From Eremomyces bilateralis CBS 781.70 (Eukaryota; Ascomycota; Dothideomycetes; Eremomycetales; Eremomycetaceae): a stretch of DNA of 64,000 nt. Shown piece by piece: positions 21,501-31,800 of the stretch. Numbering within the stretch: position 1 is the stretch's first letter; the number at the start of each line of letters is the position of its first letter. A program made the position numbers and the translations under genes. Where the stretch lies: contig NW_022985070.1 in the NCBI RefSeq assembly GCF_010015585.1, positions 558,001-622,000 on the forward strand. The letters run 5' to 3'. The notes under the pieces were generated by a model, which had not been told where the DNA came from, made no database searches, and saw only the letters and a list, made by a program, of their open reading frames with translations.

Positions 21501-22289
21501 GAGATTCAATTATTTGTTACCGTGGCCGACCTTCTTCCCGGCCATTTTAGCTTAGGACTGTTTGTGTTCGACAAAGGTCTCGGGCTGATATTCATTGGCA
21601 CCGGCCCTTTCCCAGGTGTTCTGTGTCACATCAGGTACGTAGCTTTGGTATCGGGAAATTTCCGAGACCCGAACCGTCGGATTTCCCATTCTGTTGCGGT
21701 CTTTTGCGATCTCTTGTCCGGCGTCAGCTCGATCGCGTATTTCGTTTTATCATTCATGGGGTTCGAGAACAGTTGATCGGCGAGCGGGATGGTGGAGTAA
21801 CACGATAATTTTAGGTCAAGGGTTCGGGTGCAAGCAGTCAAGCGCGAGTGGACTTCGTCGTCAGACTCCGCGGCGCAGCCTCACTGCTGTGGATGACAAT
21901 GCGATGGAAACGGCTATTCTTACTTCGGGTTTACGTTTCATTTTAGCATTGACAAATATTTCCGTTGCGAGTCAATTCAGCCATCTCCGTTCTTAGTTCT
22001 TACACAGGATTCCCGATTCTTAGCGTATCCTGTTGAATGTCATCCTTTTTAATTGAGCATTATCCTGTCGTCTCGTTGCTACCAGTATCCTCACCTATTC
22101 TGCCCACATGCTGACGGAGAATTCGATAACAGTTCCAGTGCATATCGGAATATGACGGAATGATTCCGCGTGACCAGGATCGGTGCATGCACTGTGTAGA
22201 TGAAGCTTACCAGTTCTCGAGCGTCACAGACCCGCTATACCAGTCGCGACTTGTAGCCTGGCCAGGGCTTTGTAGCCCTCGACTATCGA
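18580..22289. other. Gene-poor 3.7-kb region including the probable long leader of the C2H2 gene
   Basis: Frames here are short and compositionally unremarkable. The longest (19379-19801, minus, 140 codons) has no recognised motif. From about 21050 the plus strand becomes pyrimidine-rich with many short ATG-started frames (for example 21236-21496, 22160-22462), as expected for a long transcription-factor 5' leader. It also contains a 7-bp tandem repeat at 20900-20941. No transposon or RNA gene was recognised. Confidence 0.4.
20900..20941. repeat. 7-bp tandem repeat (GTTCGAG/GCTCGAG), six units
   Basis: Six consecutive heptamers: GTTCGAG twice, GCTCGAG three times, ACTCGAG once. Each later unit contains the palindrome CTCGAG, so both strands read alike. 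A related GAGGCTCGAGTCTCAAG stretch lies about 320 bp upstream near 20578. Confidence 0.85.
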
Positions 22290-24301
22290 ATGACACTCAA
22301 TTACGATTCGGACGACGCCCTAAATCTTTCTCCAGGTCTCACGCCGTACAAACCAAGATCCACCCCATCACCCTCTCCCGAGCCGCTGTATCCCAAGCAA
22401 AGATACTCCCCGGATACCAGTCCGAGGACGGGGCGACCACGCAAGAAGAAGGTCCAACCTAGCCTAGGAGACGTCGTGCTCCTCACTTCCCTAGAGCCGA
22501 ATCGGCCGGATATCGCGCAACGGGCCGGAGAAGCGACGATCATCGACTCGGACGGAGAGGCGAGCGACGCCGGGAATGCAATGGAAGTAGATGATGCATG
22601 CAAACCCCAACTTAATTCCAACGACAATGACCGATCATCCGGACTCAAGATGACCGCTGAAAGAGCTCTAGCGATGGATCCAGCTACGAAGGCCCAGCCG
22701 ATCACCAGTCCACAACGTATGCCTGCGCCCTTACGACCTCATCCTCTAAACATTCGGACTGGACTCGACGCTACGAATCATCGAACCGATGGCACGAAAC
22801 CAGCACTCAGATCGCCTCTCGAACTTCCATACGCCTCCTCGAGCAGAAATATGTCCTCAACCGAGGCTCACTCGACTGCTGCAACCGCTCCACATCACCT
22901 ACCGCTACACCCTGCGATGTCCATCCGATCCGGAGGTTGTTCGTTCTCCGGTGAACCACTCAGCAACCTCCAAATCCCCGACAGAGAAGGTCGATCCAGT
23001 CAAAAACTACCTGCGCTGCAGAGTCCACACAGTCCAGTTGACACACCAGGGTCTCCAAAGAAAGTCGTCTTACCTGGCATGGACGAGATGCTCAAAGTAG
23101 CCGACGTCGGTAACGTTTCCCATCAAGAAAATGGGTTTCCCACGCCCCTCAATGGGTATGCTCCCACCCAACGCCATTCCATATCTTCTCCGAGTGCAGC
23201 TATGTCCCCAACATCATCCAGTCAGCCCTATTCGAACGGCTCCACCGTTCATCGCCGTTCGTCCGCTTCTCAATATCCCCCTTATAATCATGTGTCTCCC
23301 ATCAGCTCGCAGAGCGAGGCCGGCACTTCACCCTACGACCCATATGTGAAATCGCCCCACGTTCTTTCCACGCCGTCAGGCATCCCTCTCGACTCACAAT
23401 TCTTCGCTCGACGCACGTCTCAAGTATCCGAGAACGAACGCTCTTACTCCCACAGTCTTCCATCCGCCTCCAGCGCTAGCGCCGATACCTGTGGGAGCAG
23501 CGAAACATATAGTCCCACCGCGAAAGTCGATGTGAGGGAGCGGGATCGGAATCGGATGAGCATTGATGGAGCGACGTTAGCAGGGACACCTTCATCCATG
23601 ACGTTAGCGGGGACTCCAGGATCCGTAACGACAGGAACACCGGGATCGGGAGGCGGCACCACGCTTCCGAGCATAGCGCAGGCCATGCCTTCGATCCAAC
23701 ATATTCAAACAGTGCCCCCCCACGGGACGGGGTCGTTTCAATGCGACTATCTCGGCTGCAATGCGGCCCCGTTTCAGACGCAGTACCTACTCAACTCCCA
23801 CGCCAACGTCCACTCGCAGAATCGCCCCCACTTCTGCCCTGTGCCTGGATGTGCACGGGGCGAGGGTGGGAAGGGGTTCAAGCGTAAGAACGAGATGATT
23901 CGGCATGGACTCGTCCACGATTCACCCGGATATGTTTGCCCATTCTGTCCAGATCAGGAACATAAATATCCAAGGCCGGATAACCTTCAACGGTACGAGC
24001 CCCTTCTTCTGCTGCCTCTCTGCTGATATGCTGCGTGACCCTTAAACGTGCAACCATTGAATTGGGGGCTAATGAATAGCAGGCACGTGCGAGTACACCA
24101 CAGCGAGAGAAACAAAGATGATCCAGCGTTGAGGGAGGTGCTTCTACAGCGACCGGAGGGAGGTCCCCGAGGCCGGCGAAGGCGAACGGGCGGGTAAGTA
24201 CCGCATTCATACGCCAAACTTGTTCTGTATCGCCGCAACCGAGTCCTAGTCGCTAACAACATCCTCGGAATAACAGCTCGCAAGAACAAGAGGGTCCTTG
24301 A
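22290..24301 (+). CDS. C2H2 zinc-finger transcription factor
   Basis: Three exons (22290-23992, 24083-24193, 24277-24301), about 612 aa. The first ~480 residues are disordered and Ser/Pro/Thr-rich, with SPGLTPYKPRSTPSPSPEP and a basic GRPRKKK patch near residue 50 that could act as an NLS or AT-hook-like element. Three C2H2-type units follow: CDYLGCNAAPF...H...H (~484), CPVPGC...GFKRKNEMIRHGLVH with an inserted Gly-rich loop, and CPFCPDQEHKYPRPDNLQRHVRVHH, whose last His residues are supplied across the first splice site. The tail is basic (GGPRGRRRRTGG). Aspergillus annotations label similar proteins C2H2 (Egr2-like) factors; I recall this but could not check it. Targets unknown. A single C-terminal codon block (SQEQEGP) forms exon 3. 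Confidence 0.85.
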
Positions 24302-25200
24302 ACCGCTCTGAGCAAATCGATTCATCGGTGGCCGTCTTCATGATAATGGAAATCTGTGGCCCTCAAATTCTATGCCTAGTCTTCGAAACAACATTAAGGC
24401 ATCGGTATCATTTCAGAGCTGGTTGCTCATCATGATCTTCCATGCCTTGCGGTTCAAAACGCCGGTCGAAAGCCTGGGGCCATTAGGTACCGCCCTCCGG
24501 GCCATCGTCTGTCGAACGTCTGGATCCGATTCATCGCCCAAGGTTCATGGCAGACCGCCTAGTCATAACCCCACTCCTTTTCCCTTTCCTTTGTCCACAT
24601 CGTTTTTCATTGCATTTAATTCATAACGGATTCACGCCGGAGGGTGGCATTCGGTGTTCTGCGGCGTTCAGAGATGGAGAAGGGCCTATCAGCGCGGGAA
24701 TGGGAACGGAAATGAAAAGTTAGGTAGGGATGCGCATCGGTAGGGTCGAGCACAAGGCGTCCTTCGTAGAGATCGGGCCGGGCTGGGACGGTGGTAAGGC
24801 TCAGTCGAAGGGATCTCACGATTAGGGGCCGGGAAGCCCTACAGGGACGGAGTTTCAAGGACGTGGTTATGGGTTATTATTGAACTTTGATCTGGAGTAG
24901 AACGGCGAGTGACGCAGTCTATCGGAACCCGGCGAGGTCCTTGCGAGTGCCTGTGATCTCGGACAGCGTCTGCTTGTATAGAGTTAGTTACGATTACGAT
25001 TTTCAACTGTTCCGCTGGACATGATGGCTCGTGGCACCCGAGTTTCGTTACGATATGCTTCTTCGGTTCGGCCTTAATGCCAGCTATGGTTACACTACGC
25101 TACGTGCCAAATATATCCCCTGACTTGCGCCAACGCCAATCCAGATCTATCGATTGGTGCCTCCAAAAACGTACGGGTTTGGTTGGGATGTATTGTGGCA
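24302..25200. other. Convergent intergenic region
   Basis: About 900 bp between the 3' ends of the C2H2 and protein X genes. Only short frames without domains. No RNA gene or repeat recognised. Confidence 0.5.
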
Positions 25201-26031
25201 TCAGAGCACCAACCGCCCTGGCTCCTTCTCCAAGATGGCCTTCATCCGCTGCAGAAACGTCTCCCCTCGCTTGAGGTTCGCCTCATCGACTGTGACACTA
25301 AACACATTCTCCGCCCCGCGCCCCACACCCGCACTCGGGACCGCCTCTTTCCCCTTTGCCGCCACCCTCCCCGCCAACTCATCAATTATATCCACCGGTC
25401 TCTGCGTCCTCCGCCCCGCCGCAAATGGTTCAACCAACACATCCGGCACGAAGTTCCCCCTCTCCCCATGCACGATCTTCTCCGCGCCGATCACCGCATC
25501 GAAAAGTTCGTCGGCGGTCGGCGGTGCGCGCTTCCGCGGCAGGCTCTCGTTCGCCAGCTCGACGGCACGCGTGAGGAACGTCGACAGCGGCAGCGTCACA
25601 CCGAGGGCGTCCTGCAGCTTCTTCTGGCAGGCGAGTACGGCGGCGAGGGAGATGGGGAGGGCGAGCTGGGTGGGTTCCTCGGCAGCAGGTTGGACGTCGG
25701 GCGGCGGGGCAGGTGTAGCTTCTTTAATCGGGGCAGGCGCGAGCTTGATGTTGGTGAGGTCCAGGTGGCTGAGTTTGGCGAGCTGTTGGGATTGTTCAGC
25801 GGGGCGGGCGGAAGGGATGTGTCCTAGGTAGGCGAGGACGTCGCCTTTAAGGAGGCGGTTGTTGGGGCCGGTGGCGGGGATCTTGGGGATGTCGGAGTCG
25901 GGAATGTGGTTGGTGTGGAGGAGTTGGAGGACGGAGGGGAGGAGGGTTGGTTGGGAGGCGGAGGAGGAAGTGTAGGTTCGGAGTTGGCGGAGGGTGGTGC
26001 GGAGATGGCGGGTGGGCGGAAACCGCGCCAT
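25201..26031 (-). CDS. Pyruvate dehydrogenase complex protein X (E3-binding protein), Pdx1-like
   Basis: Single exon, 276 aa. A short mitochondrial presequence (MARFPPTRHLRTTLRQLRTY) is followed almost at once by a peripheral subunit-binding domain: SVLQLLHTNHIPDSDIPKI, then TGPNNRLLKGDVLAYLGHI (about residues 32-70), which docks dihydrolipoamide dehydrogenase (E3). A Pro/Ala linker leads to a C-terminal region (LPISLAAVLACQKKLQDALG) resembling the truncated core-anchoring domain of protein X. No N-terminal lipoyl domain is visible, and there is no room for one before residue 32. The protein acts in the matrix, tethering E3 to the E2 core. Start at 26031 is the first ATG and carries the presequence. 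Confidence 0.8.
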   Translation of the reverse strand: MARFPPTRHLRTTLRQLRTYTSSSASQPTLLPSVLQLLHTNHIPDSDIPKIPATGPNNRLLKGDVLAYLGHIPSARPAEQSQQLAKLSHLDLTNIKLAPAPIKEATPAPPPDVQPAAEEPTQLALPISLAAVLACQKKLQDALGVTLPLSTFLTRAVELANESLPRKRAPPTADELFDAVIGAEKIVHGERGNFVPDVLVEPFAAGRRTQRPVDIIDELAGRVAAKGKEAVPSAGVGRGAENVFSVTVDEANLKRGETFLQRMKAILEKEPGRLVL

Positions 26032-26414
26032 TGTGGGCGATGGCGGATTCTCGGATTGGGGAGATAGGAGTGAGGAAGGTTAGATTTATGAATTCGAGGT
26101 CGTGGAAGGCCGGTGTTGAATATTGAGATGCGAGCGGGCGAATACAAGAAAGTTAATGCCGTTGTTGAGGTCAGTGGATCTCCGAAATGTTGAGATCAAC
26201 CGAAGTGGCACCGGTGACCCTAATACCTTCATGGACAACGGCCAATTTTTTGATACAGCATGTAGCAAGTACCTTATGAGTACGGTATGAGACTACAATT
26301 ACACTGTGACCTTGAAGGGTTGAAGCGGAGGTGACATTTGAAGAGTCAATAGGATCATAACGAGGAACTCTCCGATTAGCCCCCCCTAACCCTATTCCTC
26401 TCACGCCATCCGAT
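26032..26414. promoter_or_regulatory. Divergent promoter between protein X and a mitochondrial membrane protein
   Basis: A 383-bp gap separating two divergent start codons of probably mitochondrial proteins, so joint regulation is possible. I noted no clear repeated element. Confidence 0.5.
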
Positions 26415-27391
26415 ATGTCGTTCATTCGCATTCCCTGCGGTTCGATATCGCGCATCTCAATATCTCGTCTCACATCGAACCCAGCGACATCAATACCGAT
26501 CCACCAGCTCAAGCGCCAGTTCCTCCCCTCCCAATTCCGACATGCCTCGACCCGAGCCCCCCCATCTGCCCGAAAGCCGCTCCCCAAGCCTGGTTCTCCC
26601 AAACGCTCACCCTCTTCACAAACCCCTCCACGCCAACCCTCGAAACCGCCAACGCTCAAATCCACCCCCAAACTCGTCGCTGCGCGCCCACCCACCACCA
26701 CCCCCCGGGCCTCCGAACCGCTTGTCCTCTACTACTGGCCCCTCTCCCGCAGCTACCGCTTCTGGGCCTGGATGGTCTTCGGCACCGCCACGGTGACGGC
26801 CGTCACCCTCGTCTGGTCGGGCGACTACGACCTCGTCGACCACCCGACGCTCTACCTCTCCGTGAACATGATCTTTGGCGTCCTCCTCCTCTTTATCGGC
26901 GGAAACTTCCTCTCCAACCCTCGCGCCGTCGCGTCCAAGGTGTCATTCACCAGGGGAGTGCGCGGACAGTCGATTGTGTCGGTCGAGATGCGGCGGATGA
27001 TCCCGTTTATGAAGCCGTTGGTTGCGGAGGCGGAGTTGAGGGACGTGAGTGTCAATACGCGGTTCGCGGCGACGGCGGAGGATCTGAAAGTGATCAAGGC
27101 GTTGCGGGCGGGCGAGGCGGACGGCGCAAGGGTGGCGTCGGCGCCGAGGGGTTCGGGGGTGAAGCGGGCTTTTGCGGACCTGAGGTTGTTGATGGCGGGG
27201 TCGCCGGCGGAGCTGAGGATGAGGAAGGGGAGGTTCGGTTTGGCGGAGCATGGACAGTTCTTGGATGGTGGTGAAGGTAAGGGACCGGTTGGGAGAAACG
27301 AAGTGTTGCGCGAACCGTACTGACCGTGTGACTTCTAGCGATGGATAAGCTGATCCCTTTGACGACGACGAAGCTTGCGTCACGGAAATAA
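26415..27391 (+). CDS. Mitochondrial membrane protein of unknown function
   Basis: Two exons (26415-27276, 27339-27391), about 304 aa. The N terminus is Ser/Arg/Ile-rich without acids for about 90 residues (MSFIRIPCGSISRISISRLT), a long presequence followed by a Pro/Ser-rich basic stretch. Two hydrophobic segments follow: FWAWMVFGTATVTAVTLVW (about residues 116-134) and LYLSVNMIFGVLLLFIGG (about 146-163). Then comes a soluble basic domain with VSFTRGVRGQSIVSVEMRRM. Splicing exon 2 gives a C terminus LDGGEAMDKLIPLTTTKLAS; reading through the intron would instead end at 27323, so both ends are possible, but splice signals and phase favour the spliced form. I do not recognise a named family. Confidence 0.7.
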
Positions 27392-28851
27392 CTGCAAGTA
27401 TTGAGAAGGGCTAGTGGAGGGTCTCTCATCTCCATGACCTATGGTCTATTGAAGGTGCAAATAGACCGAGTGATTGGGTGTGAAGAACCACGATGGATGG
27501 TTTTGCATCCTAACCAAGGGTCGATATGAGTTAAAGTAGCCCAGATGTACCAACAACTGTATTAATTTACTACAAGGTCAAGGTACCTTAGCTTGGATTG
27601 TACATGACACCACTGATTGACATTGCTCTCTTGGATTGCCGATGCCTTCCAAGCACTGATTGAAGATTTCATAATTGCCGGCAGAAATATGGTCCATCCG
27701 ATCATGGAGCAGAAGTGTTATGCAATGAGAAACCAGGAGTGTTAACACTGAAACACCTTGAACAAGATTTCAAACCTAAATTACAGTAACAAACATTTCT
27801 CAAAGACATTGATATAACACTGGCATCAATAGAAAGAGAAACAGAAAGGAGAGCAAGACAGTAAGGCGCCAAGGCATCAAAAGTCCATATCACGTGCAGG
27901 TCCCAATCATGACTGGGAGAAAACGGCACGTGCTTTCCACTTTCCAGTAGCTAGCAACTTCCCCGGATTTTCAGCCCTACGACGACGATGGCCATCAGGG
28001 TCCGATCCGGTTCCTTGCATTTGGAGCTTCATAAGAAAGCTTGAGGTCATCAGGAAAGCGTGTCGCGCCGGCGCGGAACCGCGTCGCGGGGTTTCTGAGG
28101 CGGGAAATCCGCTGGCACGAGCTGGAAACGCCTGAAACGGGAAAATTGAAGCCAACCGACAAGTTTCCGATGGATTGGAGGCGTGAATAGGAAATTTCGT
28201 CATGGATGGAAAGGAGAATTAAACGGAACCAAAGTCGTGAGAATGCGAAGTCGATTGCAGGATGCGATGGTGATTGGACGGTGAGGAGCAGTTCGGGGGA
28301 TACCCGGCGGGCGAGGTCGACCATTGGTGCAAGATGTTGATATATCTTGGTGCCTTGATGCCTATGCTGCCTGATGTGTGTGACTGCACCAGCAGGAACT
28401 TCAGGTTCTCACTCCCTCCTCAGTCCTCACCCTCCTACCCATTCACCATTCATCACCATCACTCAACGCTTCCTCTCACTCACCTCTCCTTTCGCCATCA
28501 CCCTCACTCTCTTGCCTTTGGTTTTCAACCTTTTCCTCTGCATCATCGGCGTTTTTATTCCCGAACGATTGCCAACCCAGCATTCACTCGTTAACTGCAA
28601 CTGCAACCCACGACCAGTCTGCACCCAACGGGGGTCACTCTTTCCCTCACCCTACCGCCTGCCCTCGATAACCACCAACTCCACTGCAACTGCATCCACC
28701 ACCGCACGCCGATCCCAATCGTCCTATTTCACTTCAGCGTCCCGTTGGAACAACGCTATCTAGTATGTACTTTCAATAATCACTACCCTCCCCCTTCATC
28801 CCTTTCGATGCCCTGCAACCCACCTTGTTGTCATCCTATTGTTCATCCGCC
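27392..28851. other. Intergenic region and probable leader of the Yta7/ATAD2 gene
   Basis: About 1.46 kb. The right part, 28390-28760, is strongly pyrimidine-rich with repeated CCAT/CACC runs, typical of a fungal 5' leader. The left part is AT-richer and has no convincing ORF. Confidence 0.45.
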
Positions 28852-31800
28852 ATGTTGACCCCATCGTCCCCCCAATACTACCATCGCCCTGCGGCTAACC
28901 CCCGTGAAAGCGCATCCATGTCGACGTCGCGACTGAAAAGAAACCTCGAGGAGCTCGAGGCCAATAAGTCGGATCCGGACGACTCGGATTACGACAACCG
29001 CGCGAGCAACCCCCAGCGCCGCCGACCCAAGAAATCCTCCCGGTTCTCACAGCCACCCTCCAAACGCCGTCGTCAGTCTTACGGTTCGGATGGAGACGAT
29101 ATAGACGACGACATCGATGATTCCCAGGATGATTTTGGCGCCTCAACCGACGACGAAGACTTCACCACCACTATCACTGGGCGTCGAGTGCGGAAGGCCG
29201 CAAAGAACCGTCCCCAAACGTACAAGGAATCCTCGGTATCGGAAGACCCGGACGATATCGAATCGCCTGACGACGAGCTCGACCTCCTTGCCGTCAAACC
29301 AAAGGTATCGAAGGCAGCTGGTTCGCCTCAGAAACTCGTCGTAAAGCTACATTTCGAGGAGAAGGAAAAGCTTGCCAGCATGGTTGGACGGACGCGGAGA
29401 GGTAGCCGTTCGTCGCGTGCCCAGTCGTCGGCCGAACCGAGGGTGACGCGACGAAGCAGTCGGCTTTCCCACGAACCGGAAGATAGAAGAGCACCTCTGG
29501 TAGAGCTCACGAATTCCGGAAGACATGTGCTGGTCGCCGGGTCGAGCCACAGCCCGGAGCCTGTTCGACGGCAGACGAGAGGACGCAAAGGACCCGTCAA
29601 AGCCCCCAGTGCCATCATAGAAGTTTCTCAGGAAACATCGAATCTGTCCCACGAATTTGGAGACCAACTGGTAGCTGCGGCCACTCAAGAAAGCGATGCA
29701 CCTCAAGATGAAAAAGAAGACAATGAAACAGAAGCGGATGACATCATGATGGAAGATGGTTCACGGAAAGTCATTGAGGAATCCGAGCAAGAAGCTCCTT
29801 CACAGAATGTCATGGAAGACCAGGCGGAGACCCCCATTCCGAATGACGACGAAGATGACGATGAAGGGCCTGTCACTCGGCGACGTAACCTTCGGGTATG
29901 TACTTTATCCCGGTCTACTTCATACATGCACTCTTCCGATGCTAATTGCTATCCAGTCTCGTGCACAAGCGGACGACAAACGGAAGTCCACTCGCCCACG
30001 AAGAGGTCGTGGTCAAGAAGAGAGTAGCGATTTTGAGCCCGCCGTTGAAGGTGAAGAAGACGACGCCGTGTTCGAATCGGATTTAGAAGAGGAATCCGCC
30101 AAACAGAGTCGCAGAGACGATACATCGAGCCCAGGTGGACGTCGGTCCCAACGCATAGCCAGCAAGAGTCGACGAGAGAGTCTGGGCAGCGAAGACGAAA
30201 TCGATATGGATGAGCTTCTTGAAGAGGCGCAAGAATTACGACCGAAGCGAGGCCGTGGACGCCGCACGCAGCAGGACTCGACTATCGTGTACGATTCCCA
30301 ACCGAAGCTTCGAAGTCGCGCCAGCAGAGTCGATTACCGAGTTTTTCGTCCAGAGCTGGTGCAGCAACTCGACGAAGACGGCCCACCTGCCGCTTCCACG
30401 CCTAGCCGCGCCCGTCGCGGTGCAGGAGGTAACGGTTACCGCAGTCTCTTCTCGTTAGCCGGGCCTTTCGGAGGAATGAGTGGACCACCACCTCTCTTCG
30501 GTGGCCCAGACGGTGTCGGGGCTACAGGAGGAGTCGACTCAGATAGTAGCGACGATGATGGCGGCCAAATCAGACCGCGAGCCGATATTGGCGGAGCCGT
30601 GGGCATGACTCCGACTACCGCGCTTGCTCCAAGCCTCTTCCCACAAACGCACAATGCCGATCCTCACCAAGGCGGTGGTGGACATTCTGGTACGCCAGCC
30701 AACTTTGGCAAGGTCAAGGACAAGCAAGCCCTCGCCGATGCGGACCCTCTTGGTGTCGATCAGAATGTCACCTTCGACGGCGTGGGAGGTTTGGATGATC
30801 ATATCAACCAGCTGAAGGAGATGGTCGCCCTTCCTTTGCTCTACCCCGAAGTCTTCCAGCGATTCCATGTAACCCCCCCTCGAGGTGTCCTGTTCCATGG
30901 TCCGCCGGGTACCGGTAAGACGTTGCTCGCGCGTGCACTCGCATCGAGCGTCAGCTCCCATGGCCGCAAGGTCACGTTTTACATGCGAAAGGGTGCGGAT
31001 ACTCTCAGCAAGTGGGTCGGTGAAGCGGAACGCCAGCTACGCTTGCTGTTCGAGGAGGCGCGGAAGAACCAGCCGAGCATCATCTTCTTCGATGAAATCG
31101 ATGGCCTCGCACCCGTCCGCTCGAGCAAGCAGGAGCAGATCCACGCCTCCATCGTTGCCACCCTTTTAGCGTTGATGGATGGTATGGACGGGCGCGGGCA
31201 GGTGATCGTCATTGGCGCGACGAATCGACCCGATTCCGTGGACCCGGCGCTTCGACGACCCGGCCGATTTGATCGCGAGTTCTACTTCCCCTTACCCGGC
31301 GTGTCGGCGAGACGATCGATCATCGACATCCATACGAAGGGCTGGGAGCCGCCACTTGCACTTGGATTCAAGGACCAGCTCGCTGGCTTGACCAAGGGAT
31401 ATGGCGGTGCGGACCTTCGCGCGCTGTGTACCGAGGCGGCGCTCAACGCGGTGCAAGGCACCTACCCGCAGATCTACCAGTCGAATGAAAAGCTTCACAT
31501 CGATCCCTCGACGATCAAGGTCCTCGCGAAAGACTTTATGATCTCCGTTAACAAGATGATCCCTTCGTCGGAACGGTCAGCAACGTCCGGTGCTGCCCCC
31601 CTACCGAAAGAGGTGGAGCCGTTGCTGAAAGATCAGCTCCAACAGATTTCGGCGCTGATCGACTCAATTGTTCCCCAGAAAAAAAAACTCACCGCACTAC
31701 AAGAAGCTGAGTATGACGACCGTGAGGACGAAGAAGGATTCGAGAGGGAAATCATGCAGCAGAGTAAGTACGCTATATCATACATTTTGCTCTGGCTAAC

